Numbered from the stretch's first letter, positions 28,783-37,478 are shown. The stretch: 64,000 nt of DNA from Lactobacillus johnsonii (GCF_013487865.1 NZ_CP047409.1:1922001-1986000), one strand, 5' to 3'. Numbers and translations are program-made. The notes: a model not told the origin generated them from the letters alone.

Positions 28783-29457
28783 ATGACAGTTATTGTATTA
28801 AGCGGGCCCATTGGAGCCGGAAAATCCAGTCTAACAGGTATCTTATCTAAATATTTGGGTACTAATCCCTTTTATGAAAGTGTAGATGACAATCCTGTTT
28901 TGCCATTATTCTATGAAAACCCTAAAAAGTATGCCTTTTTACTGCAAGTTTATTTCTTAAATACTCGTTTTCAAAGTATTAAGTCAGCCTTAACTGATGA
29001 TAATAATGTACTTGACCGTTCTATCTACGAAGATGCTCTTTTCTTCCAAATGAATGCAGATATTGGGCGTGCTACTCCAGAAGAAGTCGACACTTACTAT
29101 GAGCTCTTGCACAATATGATGAGTGAACTAGATCGGATGCCTAAGAAGAATCCTGATCTCCTTGTTCATATCGATGTCTCATACGATACAATGCTCAAGA
29201 GAATTCAAAAACGCGGTCGTAACTATGAACAATTAAGCTACGATCCAACTCTAGAAGATTACTACAAGCGTCTACTTCGTTATTACAAACCTTGGTATGA
29301 GAAGTATGACTATTCACCAAAAATGACTATTGATGGTGATAAACTTGATTTCATGGCAAGTGAAGAAGATCGTCAAGAAGTCCTAAATCAAATTGTGGCT
29401 AAGCTCAAAGAAATGGGTAAACTTGAAGACGACTGGAAACCTAATTTAGTTAAATAA
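28783..29457 (+). CDS. dgk: Deoxyguanosine kinase subunit
   Basis: 224 residues, paralogous to dak and 21 bases downstream of it. It has the same P-loop [22 protein letters not shown] and lid KRGRNYEQ, with a longer C-terminus (DDWKPNLVK). In 'L. acidophilus R-26' this gene also gives rise to the deoxycytidine kinase subunit, which differs by loss of residues 2 and 3 (recalled literature, not shown by this sequence). The first 18 codons and the ribosome-binding region are almost identical to those of dak. Confidence 0.88.
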   Translation: MTVIVLSGPIGAGKSSLTGILSKYLGTNPFYESVDDNPVLPLFYENPKKYAFLLQVYFLNTRFQSIKSALTDDNNVLDRSIYEDALFFQMNADIGRATPEEVDTYYELLHNMMSELDRMPKKNPDLLVHIDVSYDTMLKRIQKRGRNYEQLSYDPTLEDYYKRLLRYYKPWYEKYDYSPKMTIDGDKLDFMASEEDRQEVLNQIVAKLKEMGKLEDDWKPNLVK

Positions 29458-29460
29458 AGC

Positions 29461-29493
29461 AAAACTGCGATCCAATATGGATCGCAGTTTTTT
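29461..29493. terminator. Terminator of dak-dgk, also facing the lactate oxidase-type gene
   Basis: Perfect 13-base stem AAAACTGCGATCC / GGATCGCAGTTTT with a 5-base loop, between convergent genes. Confidence 0.9.
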
Positions 29494-29506
29494 CTTACTC
29501 TAAAAA

Positions 29507-30745
29507 TCAATGTCTTGAGGCACCACTTACAGCATCAGCTGCTTCACCTGTTAACTGATTTTCCTTAGTAACAGGATATGGTTTCATCACACTTCTGCTC
29601 GTTGAAGAAATGCCCCAGTCAGCACTGTAATTAATATGATCAATCTTAGCATGTTTAATATCTTCAATTGTCTTACAGCCGGTTAATTGCATATCAATCA
29701 ATAATTCCTTATTTAATTGCTCAATAACTGATTGAACACCTTGTGCACCACCAAGTGCTAAGCCATATAAGAATGGGCGGCCAATACCGACTAAGTCTGC
29801 ACCTAATGCTAATGCTTTAAAGACATGAGAGCCGCGACGAACGCCGCCATCAAGAATAATTGGAACACGATGATTTGAGCTTCTTACTGCCTTAGCAATT
29901 TCAGGTAAAACATCAATCATCGCAGGAGCGCCATCTACTTCACGTCCTCCGTGATTAGAAACTACGATCCCATCTGCTCCAGCCCCAATAGCAAGCATAG
30001 CATCTTCAGCACATTCAACTCCTTTAACAATTACAGGAACATCAGCAATTTCCTTTATTTTACGAATATCATCTGGTCCAATATTTTGAGCCGATGAAGC
30101 ATACATTTGTGCAACGCTTTGGCCTTCACCCTTTCCACCGTTCCATTCATTAAAGAAAGCCAACGGTACCGGATAAGTAAAGTTTGTTCGTAAGTTAGCT
30201 TCACGATATCCACTAACTAAAGCATCTACTGTTAGGAAAAATCCCGTAAAACCCGCTTTAACTGATTCTTCAATTACCATCTTATTAAAGTCCCAGTTTT
30301 TGCTTAAATATAGTTGCATAAATCTAGGAGAATCCCCTACTGCACTTTGTACTTCTTGTACACTCTTATTTGCATAGGTACTCATCGCAAATAAGGCCCC
30401 AGCAGCTTTTGCACCTTTTGCAGTATCAATTTCTGCTTCGGCGTTTGCAATACCATGGCATGCAATTGGACAAATCATAACCGGGGTCTTTAACTTCATC
30501 CCTAAAAACTCAGTATTAAGTTCAGGGTTTTGCATTCCAGTCAAAGCTCGAGGAACTATTTGAAAATGATTAAATGCTTGAGTGTTATTTCGCCAAGTCC
30601 ATTCATTTTCAGCACCACTAGCTACATAGTAATAAGCAGCTTCTGGCATCACATATTTTGCCTCATTTTCCAGTTCATCTAAGTTAACCATATGTAACTT
30701 TTCTTCTCTTGTACTTTGTGGAAAGCCCTTATAGTAAGTTGTCAT
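29507..30745 (-). CDS. FMN-dependent alpha-hydroxy-acid oxidase, probable L-lactate oxidase type
   Basis: 412 residues. The FMN-dependent alpha-hydroxy-acid dehydrogenase fold is clear: YYYVASGAENEWTWRNN, PVMICPIACHGIAN, TVDALVSGYREAN, VIVKGV (FMN Lys), VVSNHGGREVDGAPA (catalytic His and Arg) and ILDGGVRRGSHVFKALALGA. It oxidises lactate or a related acid with O2, giving pyruvate and H2O2. ATG 30745 follows GGAGG at 8 bases; a longer reading to 30844 lacks such a site. Convergent with dgk. An oxidase rather than a dehydrogenase role is inferred from the family. Confidence 0.85.
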   Translation of the reverse strand: MTTYYKGFPQSTREEKLHMVNLDELENEAKYVMPEAAYYYVASGAENEWTWRNNTQAFNHFQIVPRALTGMQNPELNTEFLGMKLKTPVMICPIACHGIANAEAEIDTAKGAKAAGALFAMSTYANKSVQEVQSAVGDSPRFMQLYLSKNWDFNKMVIEESVKAGFTGFFLTVDALVSGYREANLRTNFTYPVPLAFFNEWNGGKGEGQSVAQMYASSAQNIGPDDIRKIKEIADVPVIVKGVECAEDAMLAIGAGADGIVVSNHGGREVDGAPAMIDVLPEIAKAVRSSNHRVPIILDGGVRRGSHVFKALALGADLVGIGRPFLYGLALGGAQGVQSVIEQLNKELLIDMQLTGCKTIEDIKHAKIDHINYSADWGISSTSRSVMKPYPVTKENQLTGEAADAVSGASRH

Positions 30746-30957
30746 CGTACATTCCTCCAATTTTATAACGCATGTTTCTTTACACTTTAATTTTAAGACT
30801 ATTTTTTTAAATGAGTAACTAATAGCCCTTACGAAGTAATTCACTATCTCTTATAAGGTTTACTTTCAGAAAGTTTTTACAAGCTTTTATCGCTAAAATT
30901 CGCGTTTACATTTATTTATGGGAATGCTACACTATAAAAGTTGCTTATTTAAAGCTT

Positions 30958-30970
30958 AAAAACGAACATT
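30958..30970 (+). promoter_or_regulatory. PurBox-like site before the first NCS2 permease gene
   Basis: AAAAACGAACATT fits the PurR box AWWWCCGAACWWT at 12 of 13 positions. It ends a few bases before the ribosome-binding site (CTGGAGG), the same place as the match before the second permease. Confidence 0.45.
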
Positions 30971-30986
30971 ATGTCTGGAGGACAAA

Positions 30987-32297
30987 ATGAATTTTATAAA
31001 AAACTACTTTCATTTAGAAAAGTTAGGAACTAATGTTAGAACTGAATTTATTGCTGGGTTAACTACTTTTATTAGTATGTCATATATTCTTTTCGTTAAC
31101 CCTAGCGTTCTTGGCGCTAGTGGAATGAATACCGGCGCTGTCTTTACCGCTACTGCTTTAGCAGCTGCTCTTGGTACAGCAATCATGGGAATTGTTGCCA
31201 ACTACCCGATCGGTGAAGCACCTGCCTTAGGTATTAACGCATTCTTTGCTTACACAGTATGTATTGGCATGAAAGTATCCTGGGAAACTGCTTTAGCTAG
31301 TGTTTTTGTTGCATCAATTATCTTTATTTTAATTACCTTATTTAAGCTAAGAGAAAAGATTATTGATTCAATTCCTTCAGACTTAAAATTTGCCATTTCT
31401 TCTGGTATTGGTTTATTTATCGCCTTTCTTGGATTACAAAACGGTGGCTTAATCGTTGCTAATAAATCAACTTTAGTTGGTTTAGGATCACTTCATAATC
31501 CACTCGTTTGGATTACTATTTTTGGTTTAATTGTTACGGTAATCTTGATGATCTTAGGCGTTCCAGGTGCTATTTTTATTGGAATGATTGCCGCATCAAT
31601 CTTTGGAATTTGTACTGGTCAAATTGCCGTTCCTCATAAGTTTATCTCCTTAGCACCAAGCTTAGCTCCAACTTTTGGTCAAGCAATTTTCCACGTTAAA
31701 GATATTAACTCTTTGCAGATGTGGGTTGTTGTTTTAACTTTCTTACTTGTTACCTTCTTTGATACTGCCGGTACTTTAATCGGTCTTGCTCAACAAGCTG
31801 GCTTTATGAAAAATAATAAAATGCCACGTGTTGGTAAAGCATTAGCTGCTGACTCAACTGCTATGATGTTTGGTTCAATCTTCGGTACTTCACCAGTTGG
31901 TGCCTTTGTTGAATCAAGTGCTGGTATCGCTGTTGGTGGTCGCTCTGGTTTAACTGCTGTCTTTGTAGCCATTTTCTTCTTGATCTCAATGATTTTTAGT
32001 CCACTACTTGGTGTCTTTACTACACAAGTAACTGCTCCTGCGTTAATTATCGTCGGAGTTTTAATGGCACAAAATACCGCACATATTCACTGGAACAAGT
32101 TAGAAATTGCCGTACCTGCATTTTTAATCTTACTTGGTATGCCTCTTACTTACTCAATTTCCGATGGTTTGGCATTAGGGATGATTACTTACCCAATTTG
32201 TATGGTTTCTGCAAAGCGTGGTAAAGAAGTTAGCCCAATGATGTGGGTACTGTTTGTAGTATTTATCATCTTCTTATGGGTATTGAATTTTAAATAG
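30987..32297 (+). CDS. NCS2 family (AzgA/PbuG-type) purine permease 1
   Basis: 436 residues with about 12-14 membrane spans. Family text: TEFIAGLTTFISMSYILFVN, ALGINAFFAYTV, ISSGIGLFIAFLGLQN, FFDTAGTLIGLAQQAG and GTSPVGAFVESSAGIAVGGR. The AzgA branch of NCS2 imports hypoxanthine, guanine or adenine with protons. ATG follows GGAGGACAAA. It is one of three paralogues in a row, all on the plus strand, and is ended by its own terminator. Confidence 0.88.
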   Translation: MNFIKNYFHLEKLGTNVRTEFIAGLTTFISMSYILFVNPSVLGASGMNTGAVFTATALAAALGTAIMGIVANYPIGEAPALGINAFFAYTVCIGMKVSWETALASVFVASIIFILITLFKLREKIIDSIPSDLKFAISSGIGLFIAFLGLQNGGLIVANKSTLVGLGSLHNPLVWITIFGLIVTVILMILGVPGAIFIGMIAASIFGICTGQIAVPHKFISLAPSLAPTFGQAIFHVKDINSLQMWVVVLTFLLVTFFDTAGTLIGLAQQAGFMKNNKMPRVGKALAADSTAMMFGSIFGTSPVGAFVESSAGIAVGGRSGLTAVFVAIFFLISMIFSPLLGVFTTQVTAPALIIVGVLMAQNTAHIHWNKLEIAVPAFLILLGMPLTYSISDGLALGMITYPICMVSAKRGKEVSPMMWVLFVVFIIFLWVLNFK

Positions 32298-32310
32298 ATT
32301 GAAACTCAAG

Positions 32311-32342
32311 AAAAAAGCTCGTGCTGATGCACGGGCTTTTTT
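32311..32342 (+). terminator. Terminator of purine permease 1
   Basis: 14-base stem AAAAAAGCTCGTGC / GCACGGGCTTTTTT (one mismatch) with a 4-base loop. It may also serve the convergent MerR gene. Confidence 0.85.
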
Positions 32343-32381
32343 GGTTAATCAAAAATTTTTCTGTCAATTTTAAATATTGTT

Positions 32382-33092
32382 TTACTCTCTACTGATTTCC
32401 AAACAATAAGATTTTTTACCGCATTTTGGACAAGTCAATTTTCTAAACTTAGGCGTATGCGGGGCTAAATTAAATGCCAGAAATGATGGTATAAATACAT
32501 CTCCGCAATTAGGACAAACATATTCAACATTATCGTAGTAGTACTTAGATAGGGTACCTGCTCCTATTGTTGCTATCCCTATCACCGCAACACTTAGCTG
32601 CAGCTTAAAAGCATATAGGAGACTAATTCCTATCAATTCACCTAATATTAGCAGAATACACCAAAATATCATTTTTCGTCTTAAAGCTGAAAGTCTATTT
32701 TCTTTTCTCATAATATCTGTAATGCCAGAGTAATTGGTTAACACAGCAGGCAACAACTTTATTTTTTGCAAGTGTTCTATTTTAGCTTGCTTTTTACTTA
32801 TTTCATCAATTTTCCTCTGATTCTCTTGATATTGTTCTTTAAGCAATAACTCAAGTGATTGACTCCCATGCTCATCTTGAATGAGCATTTTTATTTGCTT
32901 TAATGAAAATCCCAATTCTTTTAGAAAAATAATTAATTCAATTTGCCTGATTTGCTCTTCGCTGTAAAAACGATAGCCGTTCTCTTTGATATAAGCGGTC
33001 CTCACTAAATCTTTTTCATCATAATATCGCAAAGTACGCGTACTTATTTGTAATTTCTTTGCTGCTTCTCCGATGGTATATCTCTCTGGCAT
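32382..33092 (-). CDS. Membrane-bound MerR-family regulator with C-terminal zinc ribbon
   Basis: 236 residues in four parts. The N-terminal MerR winged helix-turn-helix (RYTIGEAAKKLQISTRTLRYYD, residues 3-26) is followed by a coiled coil (about 80-115), two membrane spans (about 140-185), and a C-terminal segment with two CPxCG knuckles (YVCPNCGDVF and LTCPKCGKKSYC) typical of a zinc ribbon. ATG 33092 follows AGGAGGTG. Its promoter has the 19-base spacer that MerR proteins untwist, so it probably controls itself. The inducing signal and other targets are unknown. It lies between two purine permease genes but on the other strand. Confidence 0.85.
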   Translation of the reverse strand: MPERYTIGEAAKKLQISTRTLRYYDEKDLVRTAYIKENGYRFYSEEQIRQIELIIFLKELGFSLKQIKMLIQDEHGSQSLELLLKEQYQENQRKIDEISKKQAKIEHLQKIKLLPAVLTNYSGITDIMRKENRLSALRRKMIFWCILLILGELIGISLLYAFKLQLSVAVIGIATIGAGTLSKYYYDNVEYVCPNCGDVFIPSFLAFNLAPHTPKFRKLTCPKCGKKSYCLEISRE

Positions 33093-33112
33093 TACTTTCA
33101 CCTCCTAGCTTT

Positions 33113-33143
33113 AAGATATCAATTAACGTAAGGTTAAGGTCAA
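33113..33143 (-). promoter_or_regulatory. MerR-type promoter with 19-base spacer and dyad
   Basis: On the minus strand, TTGACC (33138-33143) and TATCTT (33113-33118) are 19 bases apart. The dyad TTAAC-CTTAC-GTTAA lies in the spacer. Overlong spacers with a dyad between the boxes are the hallmark of MerR-activated promoters. Confidence 0.8.
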
Positions 33144-33313
33144 CTCTTAAATTATAAAATATTCTATTTCCTTGGAAATATGGTTCGACTTTTAAACCAA
33201 TTTTCTTATTTTTGTACCTATTATTCTATATTTTTTTGATTTAATCGAATAATTATAGTTTTTATTCTTGAAATAGTTAATATTTTAGATATAATTTTAG
33301 TTGAAAATTCGCT

Positions 33314-33348
33314 TTTAAATGATTAAACACATAAATTAATCATTTAAA
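33314..33348. repeat. 13-base perfect inverted repeat before purine permease 2
   Basis: TTTAAATGATTAA (33314-33326) and TTAATCATTTAAA (33336-33348) with 9 bases between. It could be an operator or a weak leader hairpin; there is no clear T tract. Confidence 0.5.
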
Positions 33349-33364
33349 ATTATATTTTCCTTTA

Positions 33365-33377
33365 AAATCCGAACATT
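33365..33377 (+). promoter_or_regulatory. PurBox-like site before the second NCS2 permease gene
   Basis: AAATCCGAACATT matches the PurR box AWWWCCGAACWWT at all 13 positions. It sits about eight bases before the TTGGAGG ribosome-binding site. Confidence 0.55.
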
Positions 33378-33396
33378 ACCATTCTTGGAGGGCTAC

Positions 33397-34707
33397 ATGA
33401 ATTCAATTGGTAAATTTTTCCATTTAAATGAAAACCATACTTCATTTAAAACTGAGTTTTTAGCTGGATTAACTACTTTTGTAAGTATGTCTTATATCCT
33501 TTTTGTTAACCCAGCTGTTTTAGGAGCAAGTGGCATGAACAAAGGAGCGCTATTTACCGCTACTGCCTTATCTGCCGCCTTCACTTGTATTGTAATGGGA
33601 GTAATTGCCAATTATCCTATTGCCTCTGCACCAACTTTAGGACTGAATGCATTCTTCACTTATACAGTCTGCTTAGGAATGCATGTAAAATGGCAGACTG
33701 CTTTAGCTGCCGTTTTCGTTGCTTCAATTCTTTTCATTTTACTAACTGTATTTAAAGTACGTGAAATGATTATTGACGCCATTCCTAGTGATATCAAATA
33801 TGCTATTTCTGCTGGTATTGGTTTATTTATTGCCTTCATTGGACTTCAAGGTGGTAAATTAATTAGTAAAAGTGATTCAACTTTAGTTACTGTTGGTTCC
33901 TTAAATAATCCACTTGTTTGGATTACAATCTTTGGTTTAGTAGTAACGATTTTCTTAATGATTGCCAAGGTTCCTGGTGCTATCTTTATTGGAATGATTG
34001 TTGCGGCAATTTTCGGTATTGTAATTGGTCAAATTCCAATGCCAAAAGCCTTTATCTCAGGTGTTCCGAGTCTTTCACCAATTTTTGGTCAGGCTATTTT
34101 TCATATTAGTGATATCAATACAGTTCAAATGTGGATTGTCGTCTTTACATTTTTACTAGTTACTTTCTTTGACACTACTGGAACCTTAATCGGTCTTGTT
34201 CAACAAGCTGGCCTTATGAAAGATAACAAAATGCCACGTGCTGGTGAAGCTTTAGCCGCTGACTCATCTGGTATGTTAGTGGGATCCGTTCTTGGTACTT
34301 CCCCAGTTGGTGCCTTTGTTGAATCAAGTGCCGGTATTGCAGTCGGTGGTAGAACCGGTTTAACCGCTGTTTGGGTTGGTATTTTCTTCTTGATTTCTAC
34401 TATTTTTAGTCCAATCTTGAGCGTCTTTACAACTCAAGTAACTGCTCCTGCTTTGATAATCGTTGGAGTATTAATGGCTGAAAACTTGGCACACGTTCAC
34501 TGGACTGATCTTGAAATCGCAATTCCATGTTTCTTAATTGCTCTTGGTATGCCACTTACCTATTCTATTTCAGATGGACTTGGCTGGGGACTAATCATTT
34601 ATCCAGTATCTATGCTAGCTGCTAAGAGATTTAAAGAAATCACGCCAATGATGTGGATCCTGTTCTTTATTTTTGTTATTTACTTCGTTGTTTTGAATAT
34701 TAAATAG
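33397..34707 (+). CDS. NCS2 family (AzgA/PbuG-type) purine permease 2
   Basis: 436 residues, a close paralogue of permease 1 with the same landmark segments (LAGLTTFVSMSYILFVN, LGLNAFFTYTV, FFDTTGTLIGLVQQAG, GTSPVGAFVESSAGIAVGGR). ATG 33397 follows TTGGAGG; the earlier in-frame TTG at 33385 overlaps that site and is unlikely. Probably a hypoxanthine, guanine or adenine importer. Preceded by the best PurBox match in the window. Confidence 0.88.
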   Translation: MNSIGKFFHLNENHTSFKTEFLAGLTTFVSMSYILFVNPAVLGASGMNKGALFTATALSAAFTCIVMGVIANYPIASAPTLGLNAFFTYTVCLGMHVKWQTALAAVFVASILFILLTVFKVREMIIDAIPSDIKYAISAGIGLFIAFIGLQGGKLISKSDSTLVTVGSLNNPLVWITIFGLVVTIFLMIAKVPGAIFIGMIVAAIFGIVIGQIPMPKAFISGVPSLSPIFGQAIFHISDINTVQMWIVVFTFLLVTFFDTTGTLIGLVQQAGLMKDNKMPRAGEALAADSSGMLVGSVLGTSPVGAFVESSAGIAVGGRTGLTAVWVGIFFLISTIFSPILSVFTTQVTAPALIIVGVLMAENLAHVHWTDLEIAIPCFLIALGMPLTYSISDGLGWGLIIYPVSMLAAKRFKEITPMMWILFFIFVIYFVVLNIK

Positions 34708-34730
34708 TATTGATTGTCTTCTATATATTA

Positions 34731-34762
34731 AAACAAGTAGCTTTTAAGGCTACTTGTTTTTT
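34731..34762 (+). terminator. Terminator of purine permease 2
   Basis: 11-base stem AAACAAGTAGC / GCTACTTGTTT with a 7-base loop and trailing T. Confidence 0.85.
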
Positions 34763-34852
34763 GATTTCAAATTGACATCTTTTGCTAACTAATTGACGCC
34801 TTATGATGTTCGAACTTACGGCTTTTATTTCCTAAGAAATTCTTTCTCTAAT

Positions 34853-34881
34853 TTGCGCATATCTAAAATTTCTGCTAGAAT
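34853..34881 (+). promoter_or_regulatory. Promoter of the riboswitch-controlled permease
   Basis: TTGCGC, a 17-base spacer and TAGAAT. The predicted start point is about 10 bases before the riboswitch P1 helix. Confidence 0.6.
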
Positions 34882-34896
34882 ACTTAACAATCAAGT

Positions 34897-34963
34897 TATC
34901 TATATATCGTCGAAATAAGGTCGACAGTATCTACCCTGAGCCATAAATTCAGGACTATAGGTA
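34897..34963 (+). promoter_or_regulatory. Purine (guanine-type) riboswitch aptamer
   Basis: The purine aptamer fold can be drawn by hand. P1 is TATCTAT / ATAGGTA. P2 is GTCGA / TCGAC closing a loop with ATAAGG. J2/3 is GTATCTACC. P3 is CCTGA / TCAGG closing a loop CCATAAA, then GACTATA. The specificity base (position 74 of the xpt aptamer, here 34955) is C, which pairs with guanine or hypoxanthine rather than adenine. Confidence 0.9.
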
Positions 34964-34984
34964 TCAGAGGTCATAAATTGCTTT

Positions 34985-35032
34985 AAAGGACATCTTTTAC
35001 CCATGGCTCTTAGGTAAACTGTGTCCTTTTTT
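34985..35032 (+). terminator. Riboswitch-controlled terminator
   Basis: AAAGGACA ... TGTCCTTT arms with an inner TTTACC / GGTAAA pairing, and T6, just after the aptamer and before the permease. This is the usual OFF-switch layout: guanine binding favours this hairpin. Confidence 0.8.
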
Positions 35033-35058
35033 CATTTTTATTTTATGTTGGAGAAATG

Positions 35059-36372
35059 ATGCAATTTTTAGACAAAGTCTTTCATTTAGAGGATGCTCAT
35101 ACTAATGTTAAACGTGAATTAATTGCAGCCTTAACTACGTTTGTTTCATTGTCATACATCCTTTTTGTTAACCCTAATATTTTAGGTGCAGCTGGTATTA
35201 ATAAAGGAGCTGCCTTTACTGTTACTGCAATTGCTACCGCAATTGGTTGTTTCTTGATGGGATTTATTGCGAATTATCCTATTGCTTTAGCACCAACACT
35301 TGGTAGTGCAGCCTTTTTCTCATATAACGTTGTTATCGGAATGCATATTAATTGGCAAACTACCCTAGCTAGTGTATTAGTGGCATCAATTTTATTCATT
35401 TTGATTACTGTTTTAAAGCTTCGTGAAAAAGTTGTTGATGCAATTCCTCAAGATTTAAAATATGCTATTTCTGCTGGTATTGGCTTGTTCATTGCTTTTA
35501 TTGGATTGCAAAATGGTAAATTGATTGTCGACAATAAATCATCTCTTGTTGGTCTTGGTTCATTTAACAATCCAGCAGTGTGGATCACACTATTTGGTTT
35601 AATCTTGACTGTCATCTTAATGGCAGCGAAAGTACCGGGCTCAATTTTCATTGGGATGATTGTAACTGCTATTTTCGGAATGATTATTGGTCAAATTCCA
35701 ATGCCACATGGTATCGTTTCTGGAACTCCAAGTATTGCACCTACTTTCGGTCAAGCAGTATTCCACTTAAAAGATATCAATACACCACAGCTATTTATGG
35801 TTGTTTTAACATTCTTACTTGTTACATTCTTTGATACTGCTGGTACCTTAATTGGTATGACACAACAAGCTGGAATGGTTGACAAAAACGGTAAAATTCC
35901 ACGAATTGGAAAAGCTTTCTTGTCAGACTCACTAGCTATGGTTGAAGGTTCTGTTCTAGGTACCGCTCCGCTTGGTACTTCTGTTGAATCAAGTGCCGGT
36001 ATCGCAATGGGCGGTAGAACTGGTTTAACTGCTATTTTCGTTGGTATTCTATTCTTAATCTCAATGATCTTCAGTCCGCTTTTAGCAGTAATCCCAACTA
36101 CTGTAACGGCTCCTGCTTTAATCATAGTCGGAGTTCTGATGGCAGGAAATCTTAAATACATTCATTGGGATAACTTTGAAATTGCCTTCCCATCTTTCCT
36201 AGTAGTAGTTGGTATGCCATTAACTTACTCCATCTCCGATGGTTTAGCCTTAGGAATGATCGCTTATCCAATTACCATGATTGCTTCTAAGCGCTATAAA
36301 GAAGTATCTCCAATGATGTACATTTTATTTGTAATCTTTGTTATCTTCTTCTTAATTACTAATATGGGTTAA
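35059..36372 (+). CDS. NCS2 family purine permease 3, guanine-riboswitch controlled
   Basis: 437 residues, the third NCS2 paralogue (LIAALTTFVSLSYILFVN, FFDTAGTLIGMTQQAG, ESSAGIAMGGR). It differs from the other two at positions otherwise shared, for example LGSAAFFSYNV where they have GINAFFAYTV or GLNAFFTYTV, and TAPLGTSVESS for TSPVGAFVESS. Its substrate preference may therefore differ. The guanine riboswitch in its leader supports guanine or hypoxanthine uptake. Confidence 0.9.
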   Translation: MQFLDKVFHLEDAHTNVKRELIAALTTFVSLSYILFVNPNILGAAGINKGAAFTVTAIATAIGCFLMGFIANYPIALAPTLGSAAFFSYNVVIGMHINWQTTLASVLVASILFILITVLKLREKVVDAIPQDLKYAISAGIGLFIAFIGLQNGKLIVDNKSSLVGLGSFNNPAVWITLFGLILTVILMAAKVPGSIFIGMIVTAIFGMIIGQIPMPHGIVSGTPSIAPTFGQAVFHLKDINTPQLFMVVLTFLLVTFFDTAGTLIGMTQQAGMVDKNGKIPRIGKAFLSDSLAMVEGSVLGTAPLGTSVESSAGIAMGGRTGLTAIFVGILFLISMIFSPLLAVIPTTVTAPALIIVGVLMAGNLKYIHWDNFEIAFPSFLVVVGMPLTYSISDGLALGMIAYPITMIASKRYKEVSPMMYILFVIFVIFFLITNMG

Positions 36373-36386
36373 TTAATAATCTTTTT

Positions 36387-36438
36387 CAAGCTAGTAATGC
36401 TATCTATTAAGATGCAAGCATTGCTAGCTTGTTTTTTT
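36387..36438 (+). terminator. Terminator of purine permease 3
   Basis: 14-base arms CAAGCTAGTAATGC / GCATTGCTAGCTTG (one mismatch) with T7. Confidence 0.8.
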
Positions 36439-36478
36439 GCCTCAATTTTCATTAAATTGAATTACGAGATGAGGCAAA

Positions 36479-36962
36479 ATGGAATTTGCCGAACAAATAA
36501 AACGCCTTCGAAAAGAAAATAACTTAACTCAGGAAGAGATGGTCAAGAAACCGAATATAACTAGACAGGCGATCTTTAACTGGGAAAATAATCGTAATCT
36601 TCCAGATTTTGAAATGATTATTTGATTGCAGAAACATTTGATGTTTCCCTCGATAAATTAATTTTAAGAGATAAAAAGATGAATAAAATTAAGCAAACTT
36701 TGATTAATGATGGTAAAAGAACACGTGCAGCCAAATTTAATATGGTCACTACTATCATCGGGAGTGTATTCATTATTTTAGGAATTATTTTTTCTTAATT
36801 AGTGCCACTTCTGTTTCTTACATTGATCGTAACGGTATTTTGCACGAAAACTTCTTCTTAATTCCATTAGGCTATCTTTCATTATTTGTAGAGATAGTGA
36901 TCATTATTACGTGGGTAATAAATTCGATTCGTCTTGCAATTAAAGAAAGAAAAAATAATTAA
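36479..36962 (+). pseudogene. XRE-family regulator with membrane tail, broken by two frameshifts
   Basis: ATG 36479 opens a Cro/CI helix-turn-helix (MEFAEQIKRLRKENNLTQEE...ITRQAIFNWENNRNLPDFEMII) that stops at TGA 36623. One frame over, the protein continues LIAETFDVSLDKLILRDKK and on to a first membrane span ending at TAA near 36796. A second shift in the T-rich stretch (36788-36793) restores LISATSVSYIDRNG, another span and the stop at 36960-36962. Rejoined, it would be about 160 residues, a common lactobacillar XRE-plus-two-spans type. Two breaks suggest genuine decay. Confidence 0.8.
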
Positions 36963-37027
36963 ACTTAAATTTTACGCGAGTAATATGCGATAATTAGGAT
37001 AAAAATAACAATGGAGAATTATTTTTT

Positions 37028-37441
37028 ATGGTAGTCAAACCTATTATTCATGATGAACTTTCTTTAAAATTTAAGTCTCTACCAGCAACTAAACAAGATT
37101 TAGGAGCAGCCACTGATTTAAAGGACACTTTACTTGCTAATAAGGATAGAGCAGCCGGTCTCGCCGCAAATATGATTGGTGTTCAAAAGCGAATTATCGC
37201 TTTATTTGTTGGACCACTCCCAATTGTGATGCTTAACCCAATTATTGTGGCCCAAGATGACAAATATCTAGCTTATGAGGGTTGTCTTTCTTTAACTGGA
37301 GAGCGCCCAACTGAAAGATACAAGAACATCACAGTTAAATATCAAAATGAGAATTTAGAAACTCGGCAGCAAAGTTTCTCTGATTTTACTGCTGAGGTAA
37401 TTCAACATGAAGTTGATCATTGTAATGGAATTTTGATTTAA
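37028..37441 (+). CDS. Peptide deformylase-like protein
   Basis: 137 residues with three deformylase motifs: AGLAANMIG (motif 1, normally GxGLAAPQIG), YEGCLSL (motif 2, metal Cys) and QHEVDHCNGILI (motif 3, HExxH with the catalytic Glu). The metal ligands and catalytic Glu are present, but the motif 1 Gln that stabilises the transition state is Met. It is shorter than housekeeping Def (about 184 residues). Possibly a second, specialised or weakly active deformylase. Confidence 0.75.
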   Translation: MVVKPIIHDELSLKFKSLPATKQDLGAATDLKDTLLANKDRAAGLAANMIGVQKRIIALFVGPLPIVMLNPIIVAQDDKYLAYEGCLSLTGERPTERYKNITVKYQNENLETRQQSFSDFTAEVIQHEVDHCNGILI

Positions 37442-37478
37442 TTAAAAAATTTTTACGTATAATATTTTTCACAAAAAA

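Noticed and set aside
28114..29457. dak/dgk pair as a duplication caused by assembly error
   Set aside because: The two genes diverge widely after the first 18 codons and match a known heterodimer pair, so the tandem is real.
35751..36161. Long minus-strand frame opposite purine permease 3
   Set aside because: It overlaps a clearly real gene, has no ribosome-binding site and a composition typical of the antisense of a membrane protein.
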